DNA of 64,000 bases from Nocardioides sp. (GTDB lineage Bacteria; Actinomycetota; Actinomycetes; Propionibacteriales; Nocardioidaceae): assembly GCA_025924815.1 (NCBI GenBank), contig JAICHQ010000006.1, positions 1 to 64,000 on the forward strand, read 5' to 3'. Below are positions 27,414 to 36,615 of the stretch, piece after piece. The notes under the pieces were generated by a model. That model ran no database searches. It worked only from the letters and a program-made list of their open reading frames with translations, and had not been told where the DNA came from. The number at the start of each line of letters is the position of its first letter. Within the stretch, counting starts at the first letter, position 1. The translations under genes and the position numbers were made by a program.

Positions 27414-27447
27414 TGCAGGTTTCCCCGGACGTCCGGGGAAACCTGCA
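27414..27447. repeat. Perfect 34-bp palindrome downstream of qcrB
   Basis: TGCAGGTTTCCCCGGAC (27414-27430) is followed at once by its exact reverse complement (27431-27447). With no loop it is more like a dimeric protein site or a cruciform than a standard terminator, although the transcript would still form a strong hairpin about 70 nt after the qcrB stop. It was seen only once in this window. Confidence 0.8.
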
Positions 27448-27518
27448 GCGCCCGCCCAACCCCACGACATAGCAACGCCGCCCGCCCGGGAGGGAGGGGT
27501 GGGGAGCCGGGGTCCGGG

Positions 27519-29270
27519 TCAGTGCTGGCGGAGGGGTACGTCGTCGGCGTCGCGGAGGGCGTGGTCGTCGAACTCGTGCCCCGAGGCGGGGTGGTCGAGT
27601 CCGCTCTCGAGCTCGTGGGTGTGCTCCGCGTGGTGGCGGGCCTCCTCCAGCTCCTCTGCGGTCGGCTTCTGCACGTTGTCGGCGAACATCCCCTTCGACA
27701 GCTTGGCCCGGATCCTCTCCGCACGCGTGCCCGGAGCGACGACGCCGTTCTCGTCGACGTCCGAGTCGACCTCGTGGATCTCGTCGCGCTGACGCGCGGT
27801 GAGCGTGTAGGCGCTGGCCTCGCCGATCGGCAGGTGCCGCTCGGAGTATCCGCCGTCGGGCGACCGCATGATGATGCCGGTCTCGTAGCCGTGGAGCACG
27901 CGGTTGTTGTCGGCGCGTTGCAGCCCGATGCACCAACGACGCGTCACGTAGAACACGATCGGCGGGACGACGAAGATCGCGGTCCGCATGAAGTACGTGA
28001 TGGAGTTCAGGCTCCAGTGGAAGTGCGTGGCCAGGATGTCGTTGCCGCCGGCCGCCCAGAGGAGGCCGTACTCGGTGACCATGGCCGCCATGAACGCCGT
28101 GCGGGTGGGGGCATTGCGGGGGCGTTGCAGCAGGTGGTGCTCACGCCGGTCTCCGGTCACCCACTGTTCCAGGAACGGCCAGCCGATCACCATCCCGAAC
28201 AGTAGGAAGGGTGCTATCTGGCCGGGGATCATCACGTTCCAGGAGATCGTGTGCCCCCAGATATGGGTCTCCCAGTTGGGCATGATGCGCAGCAGACCCT
28301 CGGCGATGCCCATGTACCAGTCGGGCTGCGAGCCCGCGGTCACCTGGGAGGGGTCGTAAGGCCCGTACTTCCAGACCGGGTTGATCGACAGCAGCGCGCC
28401 CATCAGCGCGGTGACGCCGAAGACCATGAAGAAGAAGCCGCCGGCCTTCGCGGCGTACACCGGGAGCATCGGGTAGCCCACGACGTTCTGCTCGGTGCGT
28501 CCGGGGCCGGGCCACTGGGTGTGCTTGTGGAACACCAGGAGCAGCATGTGCGCGCCGATGAGCGCGAGCAGCAGGCCGGGGATCAGCAGCACGTGGAGGA
28601 TGTAGAGACGTGGGATGAGCACGTCGCCCGGGAACTCCCCACCGAACAGGAAGAACGACATGTACGACCCGACCACCGGCGTCGCCTTGATCAGGCCGTC
28701 GGCGATGCGGAGCCCGGTTCCCGAGAGGAGGTCGTCCGGCAGGGAGTAGCCCGCGAAGCCCTCGAGGATGCCCAGCAGCAGCAACGTCGCGCCGATGACC
28801 CAGTTCAGCTCGCGCGGCTTGCGGAACGCCCCGGTCAGGAAGGTCCGCATCATGTGCACGAACATCGCCGCGATGAACAGGTTGGCCGACCAGTGGTGCA
28901 TCTGCCGCATGAGCAGGCCACCGCGCACGTCGAAGGAGATGTGCAGGGTCGAGGCGTACGCGTCGGACATCGGTACGCCGCGCAGCTGGGAGTAGGAGCC
29001 CTCGTAGACCGACTCGGACATGCTCGGGGTGAACCACAGGGTCAAGAACGTGCCGGTCAGCAGCAGGATCACGAACGACCACAGGGCGATCTCGCCGAGC
29101 ATGAACGACCAGTGGTCGGGAAAGACCTTGCGGAGGTTCTTGCGCATGAGGGTGGCCAGCCCCAGCCGGTCGTCGGCCCAGCCGGCGACGGCGCCGGCCT
29201 TGCCGGGCTTCTTCGCGGTGGCGGCCGTGCCGCTGTTGGTGTCGGCGATCTTGCTGGTGTCCAGGGACAT
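27519..29270 (-). CDS. qcrB: Menaquinol-cytochrome c reductase cytochrome b subunit
   Basis: 583 residues. Heme-ligating His in MRQMHHWSANLFIAAMFVHM and in helix four, and the Qo-site motif PDWYMG (PEWY in other groups) are seen. The C-terminal 110 residues form a charged His-rich extension (EARHHAEHTHELESGLDH) not part of the catalytic core. It is the membrane quinol-oxidising subunit. ATG 29270 lies 2 bp after the qcrA stop. Confidence 0.97.
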   Translation of the reverse strand: MSLDTSKIADTNSGTAATAKKPGKAGAVAGWADDRLGLATLMRKNLRKVFPDHWSFMLGEIALWSFVILLLTGTFLTLWFTPSMSESVYEGSYSQLRGVPMSDAYASTLHISFDVRGGLLMRQMHHWSANLFIAAMFVHMMRTFLTGAFRKPRELNWVIGATLLLLGILEGFAGYSLPDDLLSGTGLRIADGLIKATPVVGSYMSFFLFGGEFPGDVLIPRLYILHVLLIPGLLLALIGAHMLLLVFHKHTQWPGPGRTEQNVVGYPMLPVYAAKAGGFFFMVFGVTALMGALLSINPVWKYGPYDPSQVTAGSQPDWYMGIAEGLLRIMPNWETHIWGHTISWNVMIPGQIAPFLLFGMVIGWPFLEQWVTGDRREHHLLQRPRNAPTRTAFMAAMVTEYGLLWAAGGNDILATHFHWSLNSITYFMRTAIFVVPPIVFYVTRRWCIGLQRADNNRVLHGYETGIIMRSPDGGYSERHLPIGEASAYTLTARQRDEIHEVDSDVDENGVVAPGTRAERIRAKLSKGMFADNVQKPTAEELEEARHHAEHTHELESGLDHPASGHEFDDHALRDADDVPLRQH

Positions 29271-29272
29271 GG

Positions 29273-30379
29273 TCAGCCTCGCTCCCAGAAACTCGGCCCG
29301 ACGGGCTGGGTGAAGTCGCGCTTCGCCGCCAGATAGCCTTCGTCGTCGACGGTGAGCTCGAGCTGCGGAAGCGCCCGGGCCGCCGGCCCGAACAGCACCC
29401 GGCCGCTGTCGGTCAGGTCGAACGTCGACTGGTGGCAGGGGCAGAGCAGGTGATGGGTGGTGCGCTCGTTGAGCGAGATCGGACACCCGACGTGGGTGCA
29501 GATCTTGGAGTAGCAGACGATCCCCTCGACCGACCAGTTGCGCGTCTGCTCCGACACGATCTCGCTGGGCAGCATCCGGTGCAGGATGACCGCTGCCTTC
29601 GACTTGTCGACCAGCAGGTCGGTGCCCTCGACGATCGGCTGCTTGGTCTCGGCGTCGACGGCGAACATCACCTCCGGCTCGGCGTTGACCAGGTCGCCGA
29701 GCTCGAGGTCGGTGACCTTGATCGGCGTCCCGACGACGTCACGCACCACGCGCTGGAGCGTGCGGTCCTGGGTCTGCCACCACGCCTGCATCTCGGGCGT
29801 CCACGTGTCGAGGTCCCAGATCGTGTGGTCGAGCTTGTCGCCCGGCAGCGGCCCGAGGTCGCGCAGCATCACGATCGGCAGCAGCCCGAGGATGCCACCC
29901 GCTGCGAGCAGGGAGTTGCGGATCAGCGGGCGGCGTCCGAGCCCTGACTCCTCGAGGCCGACCTGGAGGATGCTGACGGTCGCCTCGCGGTCCTCCTGGG
30001 AGGACGACGCGGGGTGGCGCATCTCGACGATCTCGTGGTCGCCCATCAGCTTGCGAGCCCACTGGATCATCCCGGCGCCCATGCCGAGCAGGGTCACCGC
30101 CAGGCAGAGGCCGAGCATCACGTTGGAGGCGCCGAGGTTGCCGATCGTGTCGGGGTGGTCGCCGACCTTGAAGATCACGTAGCTGGCGATGAAGCCGACG
30201 GCACCCACGATCGCCAGCCCGAACAGGCCGGCGACCTGGCGCTCGGCGCGCTTCTCGGCCCGGGGGTCGACGTCCGTCGGCCGCCACTGGTGGGCGGGCA
30301 GCCCGGGGTCGGGGATCGGTTCCTGCGTGGCGACCTGAGCGTGCTCGCCGGACGTGGACTCCGGAAGGTGGTCCGACAT
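29273..30379 (-). CDS. qcrA: Menaquinol-cytochrome c reductase Rieske iron-sulfur subunit
   Basis: 368 residues. Three membrane helices typical of actinobacterial QcrA are followed by the Rieske domain with CTHVGC and CPCHQSTFDL, which bind the [2Fe-2S] cluster. ATG 30379 (MSDHLPEST) overlaps the qcrC stop by one base. A longer in-frame start upstream would run into qcrC and is rejected. Confidence 0.97.
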   Translation of the reverse strand: MSDHLPESTSGEHAQVATQEPIPDPGLPAHQWRPTDVDPRAEKRAERQVAGLFGLAIVGAVGFIASYVIFKVGDHPDTIGNLGASNVMLGLCLAVTLLGMGAGMIQWARKLMGDHEIVEMRHPASSSQEDREATVSILQVGLEESGLGRRPLIRNSLLAAGGILGLLPIVMLRDLGPLPGDKLDHTIWDLDTWTPEMQAWWQTQDRTLQRVVRDVVGTPIKVTDLELGDLVNAEPEVMFAVDAETKQPIVEGTDLLVDKSKAAVILHRMLPSEIVSEQTRNWSVEGIVCYSKICTHVGCPISLNERTTHHLLCPCHQSTFDLTDSGRVLFGPAARALPQLELTVDDEGYLAAKRDFTQPVGPSFWERG

Positions 30380-31245
30380 CAGCTCTCCGCCTTCTGCTTC
30401 GACGACCGGGCGGTGTGGGCCGCGATCCACGTGGCGACGCCGACCAGCGAGCCGATCCCCAGCAGCCAGGCGAACACGCCCTCACTGACCGGACCGATCC
30501 CGCCCAGGCCGAAGCCGCCGTAGTCGGGGTTGTCCTGCAGGGACTGCAGGTAGGCGATGATGTCCTGCTTCTCCTCGACCGACAGGTTGCCGTTGGAGAA
30601 GTTGTCCATCGCCTGGGGGCCGGTGAGCATGGCCTCGAAGATGTACTTGGGCTCGACCCCGCGGATCTTCGGTGCGAAGCCGCCGTTGGGCATCGCACCG
30701 CCGGAGCCCTCGAAGTTGTGGCACGCGCTGCAGTTGGTCCGGAAGATCGCGCCACCGCGGACGATCGCCTCCTGGCGCTGCTCGTCGGTCATGTGGTCGA
30801 TGCTGTAGTCGGAGGCGGTGGGGATCGCCGGACCGGGGCCGAGCGACGCGACGTACGCCGCGAGGGCCGCGATCTCGTCGGGTGTGTACGCCTGCTCCTT
30901 CTGGGGGACCTGCGGGCCCGGCTTGACCGCCGGCATCCGGCCGGTGCCGACCTGGAAGTCGACCGCGGCGGCGCCCACGCCGACCAGGGCCGGGCCGAGC
31001 TGGTTGCCGTCGAGGGTCTTCACGCCCTGGCCGTTGTTGCCGTGGCAGAACGAGCAGCCGACCAGGAACAGCTGGTGCCCTTGCTTGATCTGGGCCGCCG
31101 AGTTGTCCTCGGAGGCCGATGCGGGGGAGAAGGCGGCGTACAGCCCACCCGTCAGGAGCAGCCCGAGCAGCACCACCAGGAGCCCGGCAAGGGGGCCGCG
31201 GCGATACCGGGAGAGACGTCCGAGGGGGCGGTTCAGGAGTCGCAC
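30379..31245 (-). CDS. qcrC: Menaquinol-cytochrome c reductase diheme cytochrome c subunit
   Basis: 288 residues. An N-terminal signal/anchor (LAGLLVVLLGLLLTGGLY), two c-type heme sites CSFCH and CSACH with axial Met candidates, and a C-terminal membrane helix. In Actinobacteria this fused diheme subunit replaces soluble cytochrome c and hands electrons to CtaC. GTG 31245 (VRLLNRPLG) is selected because upstream residues would be non-homologous and start within the ctaE spacer. Confidence 0.96.
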   Translation of the reverse strand: MRLLNRPLGRLSRYRRGPLAGLLVVLLGLLLTGGLYAAFSPASASEDNSAAQIKQGHQLFLVGCSFCHGNNGQGVKTLDGNQLGPALVGVGAAAVDFQVGTGRMPAVKPGPQVPQKEQAYTPDEIAALAAYVASLGPGPAIPTASDYSIDHMTDEQRQEAIVRGGAIFRTNCSACHNFEGSGGAMPNGGFAPKIRGVEPKYIFEAMLTGPQAMDNFSNGNLSVEEKQDIIAYLQSLQDNPDYGGFGLGGIGPVSEGVFAWLLGIGSLVGVATWIAAHTARSSKQKAES

Positions 31246-31261
31246 AGTCGATCCCTTGCGG

Positions 31262-31903
31262 TCACTTGATGAGGTAGATGGTGGCGAACAGACCGATCCA
31301 GACCACGTCGACGAAGTGCCAGTAGTAGGACACCACGATCGCACTGACCGCCTGCTCGTGCGTGAAGCGTTTGGCCAGGAAGGTGCGGCCGAGCACGAAC
31401 AGGAAGGCGATCAGCCCGCCGGTCACGTGGAGGGCGTGGAAGCCGGTGGTGAGGTAGAACATCGTGCCGTATCCCGAGGAGGGGATGGTGATTCCCTCCT
31501 TGACCAGCGTGGCGTACTCGCTGCCCTGTCCGGCGACGAACACCGCGCCCATCACGTAGGTGAGGATGAACCACTCGCGCAGCCCCCAGCCCTTCACCTG
31601 GAACACCGAGCCGGTGCGCCCGACCTGTCCGCGCTCGGCGGCGAAGACGCCGAGCTGGCAGGTCAGCGACGAGAGGACGAGGATCGTGGTGTTGGCGGCC
31701 GCGTAGGGCACGTCGAGCTTCTCGGTGCTCTGCGCCCAGAGGTCCGGACTGACCGCGCGGATCGTGAAGTACGACGCGAACAGGGCCGCGAAGAACATCA
31801 GCTCGCTGGACAGCCAGATGATGGTTCCGACGCTGACCATGCTCGGGCGGTCGTGGTGTCCGTGCAGCCGGGAGGCCGGAATCGTCGTCGAAGCTGTCGC
31901 CAC
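31262..31903 (-). CDS. ctaE: Cytochrome c oxidase subunit III
   Basis: 213 residues with five to seven membrane segments and the subunit III motifs [35 protein letters not shown] and [17 protein letters not shown] 31903 is preferred to ATG 31912 because CATAAT ends 7 nt before it, giving a leaderless mRNA that starts the ctaE-qcrCAB operon. ctaE is separate from ctaCDF, as is normal in Actinobacteria. Confidence 0.95.
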   Translation of the reverse strand: MATASTTIPASRLHGHHDRPSMVSVGTIIWLSSELMFFAALFASYFTIRAVSPDLWAQSTEKLDVPYAAANTTILVLSSLTCQLGVFAAERGQVGRTGSVFQVKGWGLREWFILTYVMGAVFVAGQGSEYATLVKEGITIPSSGYGTMFYLTTGFHALHVTGGLIAFLFVLGRTFLAKRFTHEQAVSAIVVSYYWHFVDVVWIGLFATIYLIK

Positions 31904-32001
31904 GGGATGCATTATGTCCCGAGCCGTCCCCGGGAGGCACCCCGACCCCCTGGGGTGGGCGAGTTGTCGGCAACTTCCCGACTCGACCTAAGGTCGCCGA
32001 C

Positions 32002-32985
32002 ATGAGCCCAGGCGCGATCCCACCCGTGCTGCACGGTGCCGGAGGCCAGGAGGAGTCCCTCCCGAGGTTCACCCTGGGCACCGTCTTCACGCAGTGGGAG
32101 CCGGTGTCCTGGGCGACCCTGCTGATCCTGCTGACCGCGGCGGTCTACCTGGCAGGCGTGTGGGCGATGCGCCGGCGCGGCGACCGATGGCCGATCGGAC
32201 GGACCGCGGCGTTCCTCGGGGGGATGGTGGCGGCGGCGGTGGCCACCGTCTCCGGCCTGGGCACCTACGACGACACCCTCCTGAGCGTGCACATGGTCCA
32301 GCACATGGTGCTGTCGATGGTGGTGCCGCTGGCGATGGCGCTCGGAGCCCCGCTCACCCTGGCCCTGCGCACGCTGCGACGGCGCCCGCGCGGCTGGCTG
32401 CTGGTGGTCCTCCACTCGCGCATCGCGAGGGTGCTCTCCTTCCCGCCGCTCACGTTCGTGCTGTTCGTGATCACGCCGTGGGCCCTGTACTTCAGCGGCT
32501 GGTATCCCGCCACGCTGCACCACGACTACCTCCACGAGATGACCCACCTGCACATGGTTCTCGTCGGTTGCCTCTTCTTCTGGCCGCTGATGGGCGTCGA
32601 CCCGGTGCCCGGACGGATCGGCTACCCGGCGCGGATGCTGCTCGTGGCGCTGACGCTGCCCTTCCATGCCTTCATGGGCGTCACGATCATGGCCCAGAGG
32701 CGCCTGATCGGAGGGGACTGGTACCCCGATCTCCACCAGGGCCCGATGGGGGCCTGGCTCCCGGCGCCCCACGCCGACCAGAACGTGGCCGGTGGCATCC
32801 TGTGGAGCTCCGGCGACGCGGTCGGCCTGATGTTCTTCGCGGTGCTGTTCGCCCAGTGGGTGCGCTCCTCGATGGCTGAGGCCCGCCGCGAGGACCGCAG
32901 GCTCGACCTGATCGAGGCCCGCGAGGCCCGCGCGGCCGCCGCGGGCGATGCAGCCTCGGCGCCGGACGGTAACCTGCTGCCGTGA
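32002..32985 (+). CDS. CtaG-like cytochrome c oxidase assembly membrane protein
   Basis: 327 residues with about seven membrane segments and the caa3-CtaG family motifs LLSVHMVQHMVLSMVVPLAMALGAP and HDYLHEMTHLHMVLVGCLFFWP, which are rich in conserved His. The family is implicated in copper delivery to, or assembly of, heme-copper oxidases. TAAGGT lies 7 nt before the ATG. Divergent from ctaE, fitting its role. Confidence 0.9.
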   Translation: MSPGAIPPVLHGAGGQEESLPRFTLGTVFTQWEPVSWATLLILLTAAVYLAGVWAMRRRGDRWPIGRTAAFLGGMVAAAVATVSGLGTYDDTLLSVHMVQHMVLSMVVPLAMALGAPLTLALRTLRRRPRGWLLVVLHSRIARVLSFPPLTFVLFVITPWALYFSGWYPATLHHDYLHEMTHLHMVLVGCLFFWPLMGVDPVPGRIGYPARMLLVALTLPFHAFMGVTIMAQRRLIGGDWYPDLHQGPMGAWLPAPHADQNVAGGILWSSGDAVGLMFFAVLFAQWVRSSMAEARREDRRLDLIEAREARAAAAGDAASAPDGNLLP

Positions 32986-33422
32986 GTGACTCCCACGACG
33001 CCGGGCCGCACGAGACCGGTCAGCAGCGGCTGCGCGTGCTCGTCTACAGCGACGACGTCAACGTCCGGCAGCAGGTGATCCTCGCCCTCGGCCGCCGCCC
33101 GCACCCCGACCTGCCCGAGCTCGAGTACGTCGAGATCGCCACCGAGCCCGTCGTGCTGTCCAACATGGACGCCGGTGGCATCGACCTGGCGATCCTCGAC
33201 GGCGAGGCGGTCCCGGCCGGCGGCATGGGCATCGCCAAGCAGCTCAAGGACGAGATCTACCGCTGCCCCCCGATCCTGGTGCTGATCGGCCGGCCCCAGG
33301 ACGCCTGGCTCGCCACCTGGTCGCGGGCCGAGGCGGTCGTGCCGCACCCGATCGATCCCGTCCGGCTGGCGGAGGCCGTCACCACGCTGCTGCGGCCGCG
33401 CGTGCCGGCCGCCACCTCCTGA
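32982..33422 (+). CDS. Degenerate response-regulator receiver-like protein
   Basis: 146 residues. The fold resembles a receiver domain: RLRVLVYSDDVNVRQQVILAL, then IDLAILDGEAVPAGG with an Asp where phosphorylation occurs, and PPILVLIGRPQD. The usual Lys near the C-terminus is replaced (PHPID). No output domain is present. GTGA overlap with the CtaG-like gene. Phosphorylation is doubtful; it may be a structural or binding protein. Confidence 0.7.
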   Translation: MSDSHDAGPHETGQQRLRVLVYSDDVNVRQQVILALGRRPHPDLPELEYVEIATEPVVLSNMDAGGIDLAILDGEAVPAGGMGIAKQLKDEIYRCPPILVLIGRPQDAWLATWSRAEAVVPHPIDPVRLAEAVTTLLRPRVPAATS

Positions 33423-33427
33423 CGCCC

Positions 33428-34456
33428 GTGTCTCCCACGTGGAGCGAGGTGCTCGGCGCCCTCGTCCAGCGCGAGGACCTCACCGGCGAGCAGACGCAGT
33501 GGGCGATGGGGGAGATCCTCGCCGAGGCGGCATCCCCTGCCCAGGTGGCGGGCTTCGCGGTCGCCCTGCGCGCGAAGGGCGAGACGATCGACGAGGTCAC
33601 CGGTCTGCTCGAGGCGATGTACGCCGTCGCCACGCCGCTGGCGGTCCGGGGTCGTGCCCTCGACGTCGTCGGCACCGGCGGCGACCGCTCGATGAGTGTC
33701 AACATCTCCACCATGGCCGCGATCGTGGCCGCGGCAGCCGGGGCCCGGGTCGTCAAGCACGGCAACCGGTCGGCGTCGAGCCAGGCCGGGTCGGCCGACG
33801 TGCTCGAGGCGCTGGGCATCCGCCTCGACCTGCCGCCCGACCGGGTCGCCGGGCTCGCGGAGGAGGTCGGCATCACGTTCTGCTTCTCGGCGGCGTTCCA
33901 CCCGGCCATGCGGCACGCGGCGGTGCCGCGTCGTGAGCTGGCCATCGCCACGACGTTCAACATCCTCGGTCCGCTCGCGAACCCGGTGCGCCCCGCAGCG
34001 CAGGCGATCGGCTGCGCCGACCCACGGATGGCGCCGCTGATGGCCGGGGTCCTCGCCCGTCGCGGTGTCGACGCCTGGGTCTTCCGCGGTGACGACGGGC
34101 TCGACGAGCTGACCACGACCACCACGTCGCACGCGTGGCAGGTCCACGAGGGTGCCGTCGTCCCCGCCACGGTGGATCCGGGCGCCCTCGGCATCGCTCC
34201 GGCCCGGCCGGACGACCTCCGCGGCGGCGACGTGCAGCACAACGCCGCTGTCGTACGCCGGGTCCTCGACGGTGAGCCGGGCTCCGTCCGCGACGCGGTG
34301 CTGCTGAACGCGGCGGCCGCCCTGGCCGTCTACGACCAGCCCGCGGTCCCGGTGGAGGAGGCGCTGCCGGTGGCCCTGCTTCGGGCCCGCGAGTCGGTCG
34401 ACACCGGTGCCGCCGCCGCCTTGCTCAGCCGCTGGGTCGAGGCCTCGGCGCGCTGA
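33428..34456 (+). CDS. trpD: Anthranilate phosphoribosyltransferase
   Basis: 342 residues. TrpD transfers phosphoribose from PRPP to anthranilate in tryptophan synthesis. The signatures DVVGTGGDRSMSVNIST, VVKHGNRSASSQAGSADVLEALG and HPAMRHAAVPRRELA are clear. It starts 5 bp after the receiver-like gene and its 3' end overlaps the convergent membrane gene by 32 bp. Other trp genes are not in the window. Confidence 0.96.
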   Translation: MSPTWSEVLGALVQREDLTGEQTQWAMGEILAEAASPAQVAGFAVALRAKGETIDEVTGLLEAMYAVATPLAVRGRALDVVGTGGDRSMSVNISTMAAIVAAAAGARVVKHGNRSASSQAGSADVLEALGIRLDLPPDRVAGLAEEVGITFCFSAAFHPAMRHAAVPRRELAIATTFNILGPLANPVRPAAQAIGCADPRMAPLMAGVLARRGVDAWVFRGDDGLDELTTTTTSHAWQVHEGAVVPATVDPGALGIAPARPDDLRGGDVQHNAAVVRRVLDGEPGSVRDAVLLNAAAALAVYDQPAVPVEEALPVALLRARESVDTGAAAALLSRWVEASAR

Positions 34457-35837
34457 GCATCTCCAGGGTGTCCGAGCGGTGTTCGATCGACCACCCCTGT
34501 TGCGAGACCAGCGCGTAGGCCAGGCGTGAGTCGGGCCGGAGCACCGCGATCCTCGCGCCGGTGGCGCGCAGGTCCCGGGCCCAGCCCGGCCCGACCCGCA
34601 GGAGTCGGTCGTTGCGGTCCAGCTCGGCGGTGGTGAAGGTGTCGCCGTAGCCGTGCATCATCAGGTCCAGTCGGGGGTAGCGCCACATCAGGTAGCCCCC
34701 CAGGGCCCAGTCGTTGAGCACCTTCGTGCCCGCCGGGAGGCCACCGAGCGCCGGGTCGACCCAGCCCGGCTCCGACATCGGGTCGGCGGACGTATGGGGC
34801 ACCGTGAGCGCCAGGACGACCAGCGACACCGCGGCGCCCCCCAGCACTGCGCGGCGCTCGCGGCGACCCACCGGCGTACGCCGACCCGCCAGCGTCTGGA
34901 GGGGGGCCGCGGCGAGCGGGGCGAGCATCGCGGCGCCCACCGCCACCGTGCGCTCCGAGTACGCCGCGAACACCCCCGCCACGACGATCAGCAGCGTCTC
35001 GGTCCAGGAGTTGCGTTCCCGTCGCCACAGCCCCACCAGCGTGGCCGCCAGTAGGACGGCGAAGCCGGCGGAGCTCCAGGAGACCCAGTCGGGCGCCTGC
35101 CACTCGGAGAAGTACCGGGTCCGTGAGCCGACCTCGGCCACGGCGCCGTACAGGGCAGGCCCGACCGGGGTGAGCGCCGCGGCGGCCGCGCAGGCCGCCG
35201 TGACCGCGGCCGACCGGACGACGACCCCCCGCGGAGCGCGGTCGAGGACCAGCCCGACGGTCGAGACGGCGCCGACGACCAGCGCCACCGGCCACATCCC
35301 GTGCAGCATCGCCCACAGCCACACCAGCGGCACCAGCCACCAGCGGAGCCGCCGGTCGTCGAGCGTGCGCAGCCAGGCGGCCACGACGACGGCGCAGAGG
35401 AGGTAGCTGACGACCTGGGGGCGCATGGACAGCCCGCTCTGCATCGCGAAGAGCGCGACGGCGGTCACCGGCATCGCGACCAGCGGCTCGACCCGACCGC
35501 GCACCGCGGCGTACACGCCGAGGAAGAGCACGACCTCGAGCAGCCCCGACAGCCAGGCCACGCCGGCCAGGCCGAGCTCGCCCTCGGTCCGGGCCATGAC
35601 GACCTCGGAGAGCCACTGGGTGGGCACCCAGTCGGCGGTTGCGAAGGTGCTGACGCTGCCCGGATGGCGGATCGTCCAGCCGTGCAGGAACTCGTGGCCG
35701 AACCTCAGGTGGAAGTAGGTGTCGGTGTTGGTCAGCGGGCGTGCGGTGTTCGCGACGAGGCAGACCAGGATCCCGGCCATCACCAGCCAGGGCAGCACCA
35801 CCCGCAGGCGAGCCAGGACGCGTCCGGCGCGGGTCAC
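34425..35837 (-). CDS. Polytopic membrane protein, GT-C glycosyltransferase-like
   Basis: 470 residues with about ten membrane segments. The first extracytoplasmic loop has NTDTYFHLRFGHEFLHGW followed by a PTQWLSEVV segment, resembling the acidic-motif loop of GT-C polyprenyl-sugar transferases; no closer family is recognised. GTG 35837 lies 10 bp after the stop of the GT2 gene; its ribosome-binding site is weak, so the start is uncertain. Pairing with a DPM1-like GT2 suggests use of a polyprenol-phosphate sugar. Confidence 0.7.
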   Translation of the reverse strand: MTRAGRVLARLRVVLPWLVMAGILVCLVANTARPLTNTDTYFHLRFGHEFLHGWTIRHPGSVSTFATADWVPTQWLSEVVMARTEGELGLAGVAWLSGLLEVVLFLGVYAAVRGRVEPLVAMPVTAVALFAMQSGLSMRPQVVSYLLCAVVVAAWLRTLDDRRLRWWLVPLVWLWAMLHGMWPVALVVGAVSTVGLVLDRAPRGVVVRSAAVTAACAAAAALTPVGPALYGAVAEVGSRTRYFSEWQAPDWVSWSSAGFAVLLAATLVGLWRRERNSWTETLLIVVAGVFAAYSERTVAVGAAMLAPLAAAPLQTLAGRRTPVGRRERRAVLGGAAVSLVVLALTVPHTSADPMSEPGWVDPALGGLPAGTKVLNDWALGGYLMWRYPRLDLMMHGYGDTFTTAELDRNDRLLRVGPGWARDLRATGARIAVLRPDSRLAYALVSQQGWSIEHRSDTLEMLSAPRPRPSG

Positions 35838-35847
35838 CCGCGTCGGC

Positions 35848-36552
35848 TCAGCCCGCCGAGCGGAGTCGCTCGAGGGCGAGGTCGAAGACGATGTTGAGGG
35901 CGTTGACGTTGGACTGCCCCCGCCGCCGCGTCTCATCCGCGTAGTCGATCACGACCGGCGCCTCGGTCCAACTGAGGCCACGCCGGGCGATCAGGCCCAG
36001 GAGCTGGCTGGCGTGCGCCATGTCGGCCAGGGTGAGGTCGATCTGCTCGATCGCGCGCCGGTTGAGGACGCGCAGCCCGTTGTGGGTGTCGGTGACCTGG
36101 AGCCGCGTCGTCGCCCGGGTGAAGGCGATGCCCGCGCGCAGCACGGCGCGTCGTGCCGCCGGCACCTCGCTGTCGGGCGCCAGGAAGCGCGAGCCCAGCA
36201 CGACGTCGACCCCGGTGTCGCGGGCGACGGCCAGCAGCGACAGGGCGTCCTCGACCCGGTGCTGCCCGTCGGAGTCGAAGGTGATCACGTGGCGCATTCC
36301 CGGATCGGTCAGCGCGTAGGCGAAGCCGGTCTGGAGCGCCGCTCCCTGGCCGAGGTTGCTCGGGTGGCGGACGACGTGGGCGCCGGCAGCGCGGGCGAGG
36401 TCGGCGGTGCGGTCGGTGCTCCCGTCGTCGACCACGACGACCCGCCCGAACTCCGAGCGCAGACCGGAGACGACGGTTGCCACGCCGGCCTCCTCGTCGA
36501 GGGCAGGCACGACCACCGTCACGTCGACGTGCGGCACGTGCTGACCCGGCAT
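35848..36552 (-). CDS. Family 2 glycosyltransferase, polyprenol-phosphate sugar synthase-like
   Basis: 234 residues. GT-A fold with VTVVVPALDEEAGVATVV, VVVVDDGSTDRTADLA and ITFDSDGQH (the D-x-D site), and NGLRVLNRRAI. No membrane segment, as in soluble DPM1-type enzymes. TACGCT lies 6 nt before the ATG, so leaderless. Nocardioides-type loci often have a DUF2304 gene after such a GT2; here a GT-C-like gene follows instead. Confidence 0.88.
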   Translation of the reverse strand: MPGQHVPHVDVTVVVPALDEEAGVATVVSGLRSEFGRVVVVDDGSTDRTADLARAAGAHVVRHPSNLGQGAALQTGFAYALTDPGMRHVITFDSDGQHRVEDALSLLAVARDTGVDVVLGSRFLAPDSEVPAARRAVLRAGIAFTRATTRLQVTDTHNGLRVLNRRAIEQIDLTLADMAHASQLLGLIARRGLSWTEAPVVIDYADETRRRGQSNVNALNIVFDLALERLRSAG

Positions 36553-36615
36553 GGCCGAAGCGTAGGTCTCGGCGAGCCTCCGCGGCACCCGTTCGGAAGA
36601 AGTCTGGCCGTTCGG

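Noticed and set aside
27414-27447. Palindrome as an ordinary Rho-independent terminator
   Set aside because: It has no loop and no T tract, so a protein site or cruciform is at least as likely; left as a repeat of unknown role.
27021-27470. 149-codon minus-strand frame in the gap before qcrB
   Set aside because: No recognised motif, no ribosome-binding site, unusual composition, and it runs across the end of the L,D-transpeptidase gene and the palindrome.
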